Shown piece by piece: positions 1-8,849 of a DNA stretch of 18,632 bases. Location of the stretch: NCBI GenBank assembly GCA_036521995.1, contig DATDGR010000001.1, forward strand, positions 1-18,632, in the 5' to 3' direction. The notes below the pieces were generated by a model that searched no databases, had not been told where the DNA came from, and saw only the letters and a program-made list of their open reading frames with translations. The position numbers were made by a program, and so were the translations under genes. The stretch's first letter is position 1. Each line of letters opens with the position of its first letter. The stretch comes from Gp13-AA77 sp036521995 (GTDB lineage: Bacteria > Acidobacteriota > Terriglobia > UBA7540).

Positions 1-89
1 CAGCGGAGTTGGAACAGATACTCCCGGCAGGCCTGCTCCGAGCGGAAGCGAGCCTCGAAGTCCGCTGCGGTCCGAGGGTAATCCTCCAT
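1..89 (-). CDS. IS1595-type transposase, N-terminal fragment (cut by window edge)
   Basis: The minus strand opens with an ATG at 89-87 and reads 29 residues to the window edge without a stop: MEDYPRT, then FEARFRSEQACREYL, then FQLR. The pattern 'MEDYP..., F..RF..E.ACR.YL...RW' is the characteristic start of IS1595-family transposases, just ahead of their zinc-ribbon domain. That identification is from family knowledge. The gene continues outside the window, so it is not known whether it is intact. It points away from clpP and lies 245 bp beyond the clpP stop, where clpX is often found. Confidence 0.7.
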   Translation of the reverse strand, partial: MEDYPRTAADFEARFRSEQACREYLFQLR

Positions 90-334
90 GAGCTCGCATA
101 CTATAGGTTGGGGTCACCTGAGTCAAGTGGATACCCAGATCGAGCTATTTTGCCGGCCCTTTGAACGGCTTTCCATTTTTTCAGCACCCTTTTTCGAGCG
201 TAAAGAACTTCCTATCATAAAGATGCTGGGTTCGTTCGTACAAAGTCGAATGTTTTGCTTTCTGATGACCTGCTCTGGAGCCGCCCGGACCCTTGCCGGG
301 AACGCGAGTCGATGACCACTGGACCGGAATTTCG
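90..334. other. Non-coding spacer containing the probable IS1595 end
   Basis: No convincing gene is present. A short open frame on the plus strand at 88-315 has no recognisable protein character. The stretch around 111-139 (ggggtcacctgagtcaag and following) lies just outside the transposase start, where an IS1595 terminal inverted repeat would be expected. The other end is outside the window, so the terminus cannot be proven. A short GC-rich inverted repeat (cccgg at 284-288, ccggg at 296-300) follows the clpP stop but has no U tract, so it is a poor terminator. Confidence 0.4.
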
Positions 335-943
335 TTACTTGTGCTTATAAATGATCTCATCGACCATGCCGTATTCGAGCGCCTGTTGGGCGCTCATCCA
401 GAAGTCGCGTTCCACGTCGTGCTCGACCTTCTGCACCGACTGCTTGGTGTGCTGAGCCAGAATCTCATTGATGCTGGCGCGCAAGCGGAGGATTTCGCGG
501 GCGTGAATGTCAATATCAGTGGCCTGACCGGAAACGCCGCCGATCCAGGGCTGATGGATCAGGACCCGGGAATTCGGCAAGGCAAAGCGCTTGGCTGGCG
601 CGCCCGCGCAAAGCAGCACGGCCGCTATACTGGCCGCCATCCCGATGCAGGTTGTGCTTACGTCCGGCTGGATAAATTGCATGGTGTCGTAGATGGCCAT
701 GCCCGCCGACACGCTCCCGCCCGGCGAATTAATATACAGATGCACGTCCTTTTCCGGATCTTCGGCCGCCAGGAACAAGAGCTGGGCCGTGATCAGGTTG
801 GCGACATTATCGTCAATCGGCGTCCCGATAAAGACGATGTTGTCACGCAGCAGCCGAGAGTAAATGTCGTAGGCACGCTCCCCCCGATTTGTCTGTTCCA
901 CCACCATGGGGACGAGCGTCATTTGAGGTTCCTTTGTTCTCAT
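335..943 (-). CDS. clpP: ATP-dependent Clp protease proteolytic subunit ClpP
   Basis: Serine peptidase of family S14. It assembles into a double-heptamer chamber in the cytoplasm and degrades proteins fed by ClpX or ClpA/C unfoldases. The 202 residues match the usual length. Visible hallmarks are LVPMVVEQTNRGERAYDIYS near the N-terminus, the YINSPGGSVSAGMAIYDTMQ strand, catalytic Ser105 in GMAAS, catalytic His130 in LIHQP, and the third triad residue Asp180 in VERDFW; spacing agrees with E. coli ClpP apart from one inserted residue after HQP. The start used gives MRTKEPQ. A second ATG seven codons later (MTLVPM) has an AAGGA-like site ahead and is an equally plausible start. The gene lies 42 bp downstream of tig on the same strand, so co-transcription is likely. 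Confidence 0.95.
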   Translation of the reverse strand: MRTKEPQMTLVPMVVEQTNRGERAYDIYSRLLRDNIVFIGTPIDDNVANLITAQLLFLAAEDPEKDVHLYINSPGGSVSAGMAIYDTMQFIQPDVSTTCIGMAASIAAVLLCAGAPAKRFALPNSRVLIHQPWIGGVSGQATDIDIHAREILRLRASINEILAQHTKQSVQKVEHDVERDFWMSAQQALEYGMVDEIIYKHK

Positions 944-985
944 CGCCTTCTCTTCGCCCTGCCCGCTATCTTTACCCTCAAGGTT

Positions 986-2296
986 TCAGGGTTTGGCTGA
1001 GCTTTCACCCTCGGATCCCGATAATGTCGTCTGATGATTGACTTTAGCGTGGTGGTAGATGAAATCGAGCGCTTTCTGCCGCCGGATACCAGACTTCAGT
1101 CTATCAAGGCCATGCTCTCGTGTCAAGCGCGTCTTTAGAGCCGCCGGGGTCTCCTCCGCGGCCGCCGCGATTTCCCGCAGCGCATCGTCGATCTCAGCCT
1201 CCGAGATATCAATCTTTTCGTCGGAGGCAACCTTGTCGAGAATCAAGTTGCCGCGAACTTCCTGCTCGGCCTCCGGCTTCATATCGCCTCGAACCCTGCT
1301 CCAGTCGATCCCTGGGGCTCGAGGGTCGACGCCTTGGGCAATCATCCCCCTGATCACACTCTGCATCTGGCGGCGCACTTGGCTCTCCACGAGCGTCTCC
1401 GGCAACGGAAAATCATGGTTGGCGATGACCTTTTCCAGGAGTTTGTGCTTGACGGCGTCCTCTACCTGGCGCTGTTTCCTCCGGTCCAGGTCTCGGCGGA
1501 GCTGCTGGCGTAGTTCGGCAAGCGACGACAACTCGCTCACCGTCTTGGCCAATTCGTCATCGACCGCAGCCAAAACCCTCTTTTTGATGCCCTGGACTTC
1601 CACTCGGTAACGCAACCGGCGCCCGGCCAGTCGTGCCTCGCTGAAGTCGTCCGGGTAGTTGGCCTCGAACTCCCGAACCTCGTCCGGCACAGAGCCACGC
1701 AGATTCTGGGTGAATTCCCATACCACGCCCGGGCCGCCAATCTCGATCAGTCCGTCTGTCACTTCCAGCGGCTCGGCGCCGACATTCTTGAGGTCCTGAC
1801 CCTTGTAACTCACCAGGGCAAAATCACCGTCCGCCGCCGCCCGGTCCTCGATCACTTCGAAGGTTGCGGCGCCCTGGCGCAGGCGCTCGATGGCCTCGTC
1901 CACCTCGCTGTCCGTCACTGTGGCGGGCTCCTGCTCCACCTCGAGACCTTTATACTCTTTGAGCTCGATCTCCGGATAGACCTCGAAGCTCGCCTTCGCC
2001 CGGATGGGCCGTCCTTCCTCGAGTTGCAGATCCTCGAAATGAGGCTCGCCGGCCACCACCAGGTTCTGATCACGGATGCTGTCCGCGAAATACTTCGGAA
2101 CGAGATTCTGCACCACTTCACTCCGAATCTCATCGTGAAAGCGCTTCGCCACGAGCGCTCGCGGGGCGTGGCCCGGACGGAAGCCGGGAATGCGCGCCAC
2201 TCGCGCATATTGCGCCGCGATCTGCTCGCGTTCGCGCGCCACCACGTCATCGGGAACTTCAATTACCAGCTCTTTTTTGCAGGTCGGAGGCTCCAC
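986..2296 (-). CDS. tig: Trigger factor (ribosome-associated peptidyl-prolyl isomerase chaperone)
   Basis: Trigger factor binds at the ribosome exit tunnel and holds nascent chains; the middle domain is an FKBP-type prolyl isomerase. The 436 residues are a normal length. The ribosome-docking signature GFRPGHAP is at residues 38-45. The PPIase-like region runs from about residue 155 to 245 (DFALVSYKGQ... to RVEVQGIKK). The rest is the helical chaperone domain, rich in charged residues. The only upstream start in this frame is GTG at 2296-2294, three codons after an in-frame TGA; a gaggaag stretch sits unusually close to it. The N-terminus is therefore a few residues shorter than many homologues, which start before the 'CKKEL' strand. 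It is transcribed with clpP and divergently from the CBS gene. Confidence 0.93.
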   Translation of the reverse strand: MEPPTCKKELVIEVPDDVVAREREQIAAQYARVARIPGFRPGHAPRALVAKRFHDEIRSEVVQNLVPKYFADSIRDQNLVVAGEPHFEDLQLEEGRPIRAKASFEVYPEIELKEYKGLEVEQEPATVTDSEVDEAIERLRQGAATFEVIEDRAAADGDFALVSYKGQDLKNVGAEPLEVTDGLIEIGGPGVVWEFTQNLRGSVPDEVREFEANYPDDFSEARLAGRRLRYRVEVQGIKKRVLAAVDDELAKTVSELSSLAELRQQLRRDLDRRKQRQVEDAVKHKLLEKVIANHDFPLPETLVESQVRRQMQSVIRGMIAQGVDPRAPGIDWSRVRGDMKPEAEQEVRGNLILDKVASDEKIDISEAEIDDALREIAAAAEETPAALKTRLTREHGLDRLKSGIRRQKALDFIYHHAKVNHQTTLSGSEGESSAKP

Positions 2297-2493
2297 ACTT
2301 CCTCATCGTTCATTGGCGGGTGCGATCTGGGACAAGTGAGGGTTGGCCCTAAGGACAAGAGAGTTCAGACTCACCAAGATGCCAGTATAACAAAAAGCGA
2401 AAACCTGTCAACCGCTGTGGCTTTTCTCGCTCTTCTCTCTTCCTGTAAAAGCTTGTGCCCATCGCCTGTACCTTGTAACCTGTGACTTGCCTT
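2297..2493. promoter_or_regulatory. Divergent intergenic region between tig and the CBS gene
   Basis: About 190 bp separate the divergent starts, so it must hold promoters for both directions. No confident -35/-10 pair was picked by eye. The part just before the CBS gene (about 2466-2490) is a degenerate run of ctgtacc, ttgtaacc and tgtgactt units. Similar low-complexity spacers appear elsewhere in the window. There is no clear Shine-Dalgarno before the CBS start. Confidence 0.35.
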
Positions 2494-3882
2494 ATGCGTT
2501 ACAACAACATTGTCGAAGCCATCGGCCACACGCCACTCGTCCGACTCAATAAGATCACGCGCGGTTTCAAAGGCGAGTTCTACGCCAAGTGCGACTACTT
2601 GAATCCCGGGGGCAGCGTGAAGGACCGGATCGGTATCGCCATGATCGAAGACGCCGAACGCCGAGGCCTGCTCAAGCCCGGCGGAACTATCGTGGAGCCG
2701 ACCTCGGGGAACACCGGTATGGGGTTGGCGCTGGTGGCCGTCATCAAGGGCTACAAGTGCATCTTTACTTTGGCTGACAAGCAGTCGAAGGAGAAGCGCG
2801 ACCTTCTCAAGGCGCTGGGCGCCGAAGTGATTGTGTGCCCCACGGCCGTTGAGCACGATGACCCTCGCAGCTACACAGCGGTGGCGGCCAAGCTCGCGCG
2901 CGAGATTCCCAACGCCTATCAGCCCAACCAGTACGAGAACCCCAAAAATCCCGAAATCCACTTCAAGACAACCGGACCTGAGATCTGGGAAGACAGCGAA
3001 GGCAGGATCACCCACTTTGTGTGCGGCATCGGAACCGGCGGGACCATCACGGGTGTGGGGCGCTACCTTAAGAGCAGAAACCCGGAGGTGAAGATCATCG
3101 GCGCTGACCCGGTCGGATCGGTCCTCGCCGAGCTTTTTCACACCGGCAGGCTCATTGAGGGAGAGCCCTATAAGGTGGAAGGCATCGGCCAGGACTATCT
3201 GCCTTCGACGCTCGACTTCAGCGTCATCGACGACATCATTCAGGTGTGCGACAAGGACTCCTTCCTGTGGACCCGGCGCCTGGCCCGCGGCGAAGCCATC
3301 TTTGCCGGCGGCTCTGTGGGGACAGCGTTGGCCGCGGCGATGGCCATCGGACCGACGCTCCGCGAGAACGATTTTCTGGTAGTGCTGATTCCCGACACCG
3401 GTGCACGCTATCTCAGCAAGGTCTACAACAACGAGTGGATGAAGGAGAACCGGTACCTCGAATCGGGAATGCCCCTGATTGCCGGCGAGATCGTGCAGGC
3501 CAAGACGGCGGCGAACGCCGGGCGGGCGCTGATTGCAGTAGCCCCGTCGGACACGGTATCGAGCGCGCTCGAAGCCATGCAGTCCAACGACTTCTCACAG
3601 CTTCCGGTGCTCGAGGACGGCCGCCCGGTGGGCGCGATCTACGAGGATGCGATCCTCAACCTGGCGCTCGAAGGCAAAGAGCTGAAGAAAGTGGTGGTGC
3701 GCGAGACCATGAGCGAGAGCTTTCCGGTGGTCGGGGCGGCGGCGGCCGTCGATCAGATTATGTCCTGCATTACGCGTGACTGCCCGGCCGTGTTTGTGGA
3801 TCTTGGCAACGGCCAGTACGAAATTCTGACTAAATACGACCTGCTGCATTCGATCGCACGCCGTATGGACCAGGGTTCCTAG
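2494..3882 (+). CDS. Cystathionine beta-synthase / cysteine synthase with tandem CBS domains
   Basis: PLP-dependent fold-type II enzyme that replaces the beta-hydroxyl or O-acetyl group of serine with a thiol (homocysteine or sulfide). The ATG at 2494 (MRYNNIVEAIGHTPLVRLN) is preferred over an in-frame GTG at 2482. The catalytic domain fills about the first 320 residues, with the PLP lysine in NPGGSVKDR, the TSGNTGMGLA substrate loop and the phosphate-binding GIGTGGTITG loop. The last 130 residues form two CBS modules (PSDTVSSALEAM... and VRETMSESFPVVG...), which in this family can bind adenosyl ligands and regulate activity. No haem-binding N-terminal extension is present, as usual for bacteria. 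A cystathionine gamma-lyase or gamma-synthase often follows such genes but is absent here. Whether the enzyme acts as CBS or CysK cannot be decided from sequence alone. Confidence 0.92.
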   Translation: MRYNNIVEAIGHTPLVRLNKITRGFKGEFYAKCDYLNPGGSVKDRIGIAMIEDAERRGLLKPGGTIVEPTSGNTGMGLALVAVIKGYKCIFTLADKQSKEKRDLLKALGAEVIVCPTAVEHDDPRSYTAVAAKLAREIPNAYQPNQYENPKNPEIHFKTTGPEIWEDSEGRITHFVCGIGTGGTITGVGRYLKSRNPEVKIIGADPVGSVLAELFHTGRLIEGEPYKVEGIGQDYLPSTLDFSVIDDIIQVCDKDSFLWTRRLARGEAIFAGGSVGTALAAAMAIGPTLRENDFLVVLIPDTGARYLSKVYNNEWMKENRYLESGMPLIAGEIVQAKTAANAGRALIAVAPSDTVSSALEAMQSNDFSQLPVLEDGRPVGAIYEDAILNLALEGKELKKVVVRETMSESFPVVGAAAAVDQIMSCITRDCPAVFVDLGNGQYEILTKYDLLHSIARRMDQGS

Positions 3883-4316
3883 GGAGCGTGAAATCACGGC
3901 CGAAGATCGGGCAGTGCCCGCTTAACCCACGGTCGAGTTTTGGCTTGATGTTCGCGGCCTTGATTCCAGTCCGCGCCGGCGAGTTCACGGCAGCCCTGAC
4001 CTGTCCGGCCGGGGGCCAACCGCACTCTGTCGGCCCTGGCGCCTGCCTGGTTATCCAAGGTTATACAGCATTTGATACTTCCGGCATCCGCGCAAGCCCA
4101 ACTGCTTCTATCAACCGGCACCTGTCAGAGAACCGGATGCGCCGCGAGCAGCACCAGCGAGGCTCCAGAAGGGGCTCCCATGACCCAGCGTCAACGCTCT
4201 CCCTCGTCCTTCAAAGCGTTCATTGGCACGCCATAGTCCGTCTTGTTGCCGTTGACTCCCATCTCCAGAAGGGCGACAATTCAAGACTGAAGGCAGGCGC
4301 GATCGGAGAGTGATCC
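3883..4316. other. 434-bp gap without a convincing gene
   Basis: This stretch separates the CBS gene from ccmE. A 141-codon frame spans it (3888-4313), but it has no ribosome site, no domain-like pattern, and an amino-acid composition typical of antisense or random GC-rich DNA. No tRNA, clear terminator or repeat was recognised. The last bases contain the ggagag ribosome-binding site of ccmE, and the ccm promoter probably lies somewhere here. Confidence 0.5.
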
Positions 4317-4739
4317 ATGAAGGGCAAGCGGTTGAAATTCGGACTCGGCATTGGCGTGATCCTGGTCCTGGTAGGCTGGCTGGCGGTTTCCGGCTTTGAG
4401 CAGAACAAGACCTACTACGTCACCGTCAGCGAACTGCTGAATGGCAAGGGCGGGCATGAGCGGGTGCGGGTGGGCGGCATGGTAGCCGAGGGATCGGTGG
4501 AGCGCCGGGGCGGGCAGGTGACTTTCCGCCTGTCCCAGGACACGGCCACCGTACCCGTCGTCTACGTGGGCTCGGACACGCTGCCGGATACCTTCGTGGG
4601 TGGTGCGCAGGCCATCGTTGAGGGCAATTATTCTTCCAATGGTGTCTTCCAGGCAGACAAGATCCAAGCAAAATGTGCGTCCAAATACCAGGCGGCTCCG
4701 CCTGGGGTGTCCCAGAAGGTCGCTCAGAACGGAACTTGA
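4317..4739 (+). CDS. ccmE: Cytochrome c maturation haem chaperone CcmE, CxxxY type
   Basis: CcmE is a membrane-anchored periplasmic carrier that binds haem covalently and passes it to CcmF for attachment to apocytochrome c. The 140 residues begin with a basic stub and one membrane helix (about residues 8-26). An OB-fold follows, with the family-typical stretches VRVGGMVAEGSVER, PVVYVGSDTLPDTF and AIVEGNY. The haem-attachment motif, normally HxxxY, reads C120-A-S-K-Y124, so the haem-binding histidine is replaced by cysteine. A CxxxY class of CcmE is known in some non-proteobacterial and sulfate-reducer lineages. A ggagag site lies six bases ahead of the ATG. It is the first gene of the ccm cluster in this window. 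Confidence 0.92.
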   Translation: MKGKRLKFGLGIGVILVLVGWLAVSGFEQNKTYYVTVSELLNGKGGHERVRVGGMVAEGSVERRGGQVTFRLSQDTATVPVVYVGSDTLPDTFVGGAQAIVEGNYSSNGVFQADKIQAKCASKYQAAPPGVSQKVAQNGT

Positions 4740-4791
4740 CGAACGAAGCCACGATGTTTAAGAAAAAAAAGGGGTTGCAAAAATATCTCGA
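4736..4791 (+). repeat. Direct repeat copy 1 (ccmE stop region)
   Basis: A 56-bp segment beginning ttgacgaacgaagccacg overlaps the ccmE stop codon and recurs 158 bp downstream. The first 22 bases of the copies are identical and the rest is about 80% alike, with one A fewer in copy 2. Each copy contains ttgacg, 15 bp, then tttaag or tataag, which resembles a sigma-70 promoter with a short spacer. Confidence 0.85.
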
Positions 4792-5038
4792 TGGCCTAGC
4801 CGGAGGGGTAGTACACCCAGGGTGCGGTCGAGGGTGGCTGTGCCAGCTCCGTGCGGCGCCGCCCCGGTCCGAAAAAGGTAGCAAAGTCGAGAATTGACGA
4901 ACGAAGCCACGATGTATAAGAAAAAAAGGTCTTGCAGAAATGTCTCGAGTCAGTTTCGCAGGCTGGTTGAGCGACGGTGTGTAAAATTTGCTCTGTTAAC
5001 CGGTCGCTAGCCGGGATCGGCAGCTCGGGAGAGACAAT
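4740..5038. other. ccmE-ccmF spacer, duplicated and without a clear gene
   Basis: The 299-bp gap holds the two repeat copies and 102 bp of unrelated sequence between them. Two tiny frames start at the repeated ATG: MFKKKKGLQKYLDG... (4754-4897) and MYKKKRSCRNVSS... (4912-5010). Neither has the membrane helix expected of a CcmD protein, and I see no ribosome site that would support either. They are probably by-products of the duplication. The ttgacg/tataag pair in copy 2 (4894-4920) is a candidate internal promoter for ccmF, by inference only. Confidence 0.45.
4894..4948 (+). repeat. Direct repeat copy 2 (upstream of ccmF)
   Basis: The second copy of the repeat at 4736-4791, 55 bp long. The bases just before each copy also translate alike in the same frame. 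CcmE ends Q-AAPP-GVSQKVAQNGT-stop, and the frame before copy 2 ends R-AAPP-RSEKGSKVEN-stop. This suggests the duplicated unit included the 3' end of ccmE and has since decayed. Confidence 0.85.
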
Positions 5039-7075
<2,037 letters not shown>

Positions 7076-7095
7076 GATCGAGGGAGGACCTTCTG

Positions 7096-7323
7096 ATGAC
7101 TCCCGAAGACATGGAACGTGCGGGGCAGTTCGTGATACAGCATCAGGTGAAGCTTGATCAGTTTCAAATAGAATCGGGGCCACGCGCGTGCGCCGGTTTG
7201 GGAGTAATGGCGGCGGCCGAAGGTGAGGATAAGCCGGTAGCGCGAGGTTTCCTTCGCGGAGATTCCGCGGCCTTTGACGAGACGGATGAAAGCGATTCGG
7301 GTTCACCAATTCGGCGGCCCTGA
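7096..7323 (+). CDS. Short ORF, possible truncated acidobacterial 'EEM..QF' protein
   Basis: A 75-codon frame starts at an ATG seven bases after a strong gggagga site. Its first 26 residues (MTPEDMERAGQFVIQHQVKL, then DQFQIE) resemble the N-terminus of small helical proteins common in Acidobacteriota that begin 'MT.EEM.....FI.EQQA.F'. That resemblance is recalled, not searched. After residue 26 the sequence becomes Ala/Gly/Asp-rich with no family resemblance, and the frame overlaps the start of the next gene by 38 bp. I read it as either a decayed remnant whose original C-terminus has been replaced or a very small unrelated gene. Confidence 0.4.
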   Translation: MTPEDMERAGQFVIQHQVKLDQFQIESGPRACAGLGVMAAAEGEDKPVARGFLRGDSAAFDETDESDSGSPIRRP

Positions 7324-8251
7324 GGTCATGAAGCTGGAAGAAGTCCCGGACCTGCGCCCTGGTCCAGACGAAGTCGTGGTGCAGGTGAAAGCCGCCGGCG
7401 TCAATCCCGTGGACACCTACATCCGCACCGGGACGTATGCGGTTAAACCGACCCTTCCTTATACGCCGGGTGCAGACGGCGCGGGGATTGTCGCGGCCCT
7501 GGGCTCCGGCGTCTCGAGGGTTGCCGAAGGGGCGCGAGTGTACGTGGCGGGAACGGTGATAACAGGCACATACGCGGAGCAGGTGCTCGCCAAGGACTGG
7601 CAGGTGCAGCCGCTGCACGAAAGGGTGACCTTTGCCCAGGGGGCGGCGGTCAACGTGGCGTACGCCACTGCGTATCGCGGCTTGTTCAATCGCGCTCACG
7701 CTCAGCCGGGGGAGACCGTGCTGGTGCATGGAGCAAGTGGCGCCGTGGGCGTGGCCTGCGTGCAGATGTCGCGCGCCGCAGGATTGACCGTGATCGGAAC
7801 CGCAGGCACGGAGCGCGGTCTCGCCCTGGTTGCCAAGGAGGGCGCCCATCACACCCTCAATCACCGTACTCCGGGGTATCTCGAGCAGGTCCGATCGCTG
7901 ACTGCTGGGCGCGGCGTGGATCTGATCGCGGAGATGCTGGCCAACGTGAATCTGGGCAAAGACCTTACGGTCCTCGCTCCCGGCGGCCGCGTAGTAGTGA
8001 TAGGCAGCCGGGGGACCGTTGAAATCAATCCACGCGACACCATGGTGCGCGACGCCGCTATCCTGGGAATGACGCTGCTGAACGCCACTCAGCCGGAGCT
8101 CGCTCGGATCCATGCTGCCTTGGTGGCGGGCCTCGAGAACGGCACCTTGCGGCCGGTCGTAGGGCAGCAGATCCCACTCGCCGAGGCCGCGCGCGCGCAC
8201 CAGGCGGTGATGGAGCCGGGAGCCTACGGTAAGATTGTAATGGTGCCGTAA
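7286..8251 (+). CDS. Zinc-independent NADPH:quinone oxidoreductase (MDR family)
   Basis: Medium-chain dehydrogenase/reductase of the zeta-crystallin/QOR branch, which uses NADPH to reduce quinones or activated double bonds in the cytoplasm. The 321 residues from the ATG at 7286 open with MKAIRVHQFGGPEVMKLEEV, typical of this branch; an upstream in-frame TTG at 7274 would add four residues. The catalytic N-terminal part has AAGVNPVDTYIRTG and LPYTPGADGAGIV. The Rossmann nucleotide-binding loop is VLVHGASGAVGVAC (about residues 144-157). The cysteines and histidines that bind catalytic zinc in alcohol dehydrogenases are missing. It interrupts the ccm genes on the same strand; a role in cytochrome maturation cannot be deduced, and it may simply be a passenger in the operon. 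Confidence 0.9.
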   Translation: MKAIRVHQFGGPEVMKLEEVPDLRPGPDEVVVQVKAAGVNPVDTYIRTGTYAVKPTLPYTPGADGAGIVAALGSGVSRVAEGARVYVAGTVITGTYAEQVLAKDWQVQPLHERVTFAQGAAVNVAYATAYRGLFNRAHAQPGETVLVHGASGAVGVACVQMSRAAGLTVIGTAGTERGLALVAKEGAHHTLNHRTPGYLEQVRSLTAGRGVDLIAEMLANVNLGKDLTVLAPGGRVVVIGSRGTVEINPRDTMVRDAAILGMTLLNATQPELARIHAALVAGLENGTLRPVVGQQIPLAEAARAHQAVMEPGAYGKIVMVP

Positions 8252-8304
8252 AAGCAGGTGCCAGGTGCCAGTGTTAGGCGTTGGCTAGCCAGGAGCTTCC
8301 CTGC

Positions 8305-8808
8305 ATGAGTGATGGCCGAGTTTCCCAGTTCGCCGTGGTAATCCTGACAGCCGCATGGCTCGTAGTTGGAGTCACCGTGCGGGCCGATCAGGGGTCTCCC
8401 GCGCCAAAGACGACCGCGCAAGCGATCGAAGGCGGCCTCACTTGCCAGTGCGGGTGCCAGCAGACCGTCAGCGGCTGTAACCACGAGGGATGCGGCGACA
8501 AGGCGGAGATGCAAGCGATGGCCGAGAAAGAGGTAGCCTCCGGCAAGGACAACCCTGCCATCCTTCAGGACTTTGTGTTGAAATACGGCACCAAGGTACT
8601 GGCCACTCCACCGCCCACCGGCTTCAATCTGATGGTGTGGATTCTGCCTATTCTGGGTGGAATGATCGGCCTCACCTTGGTAGTGACCTTGGTGCGCCGC
8701 TGGCGGCACGCTCCGGCCATGGCGCCCACCGAAGCCACGCCGCCGATTGACCCGGAGATGAGGGCCGAAGTGGAAGAGGAAATGAAGAGAATCACCAGTG
8801 AAAGGTGA
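8305..8808 (+). CDS. ccmH: CcmH-like cytochrome c biogenesis protein with CxCxC cluster
   Basis: CcmH proteins are membrane-anchored periplasmic thiol oxidoreductases that keep apocytochrome cysteines reduced for haem ligation. The start chosen is the ATG at 8305, nine bases after aggag, giving a signal-anchor (about residues 8-27) and 167 residues; a TTG at 8281 is less likely. The core agrees with the family: a cysteine motif soon after the signal, then M.A...EVASGKDNPAILQDFVLKYG, the KVLATPPPTGFN stretch, and a C-terminal membrane helix (about 122-142). The usual LRCxxC is replaced by L-T-C47-Q-C49-G-C51, followed by C58 and C63 (GCNHEGC). No CxxC pair exists. This five-cysteine form occurs in some non-proteobacterial CcmH proteins as I recall them, so it looks like a lineage variant and not a damaged gene. 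Confidence 0.85.
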   Translation: MSDGRVSQFAVVILTAAWLVVGVTVRADQGSPAPKTTAQAIEGGLTCQCGCQQTVSGCNHEGCGDKAEMQAMAEKEVASGKDNPAILQDFVLKYGTKVLATPPPTGFNLMVWILPILGGMIGLTLVVTLVRRWRHAPAMAPTEATPPIDPEMRAEVEEEMKRITSER

Positions 8809-8839
8809 AGGGGTTTGTGGGCACTGACCCCTGGTTTTT
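8809..8839 (+). terminator. Weak stem-loop with T run between ccmH and the CcmI-like gene
   Basis: Immediately after the ccmH stop, aggggt (8809-8814) can pair with acccct (8827-8832) around a 12-base loop, followed by gg and five Ts. It could be a partial terminator or attenuator that lowers downstream expression. The stem is short and the next gene starts only 41 bp after ccmH, so this is tentative. Confidence 0.25.
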
Positions 8840-8849
8840 AGGATAGATT

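Noticed and set aside
293..1000. 235-codon plus-strand frame opposite clpP
   Set aside because: It is antisense to a clear clpP, with no protein-like pattern; a GC-rich shadow frame.
3888..4313. 141-codon frame between the CBS gene and ccmE
   Set aside because: No ribosome site, no recognisable domain, and biased composition; treated as non-coding.
4754..4897. Possible CcmD in the ccmE-ccmF gap
   Set aside because: CcmD is a small single-helix membrane protein; neither tiny frame here has a hydrophobic segment.
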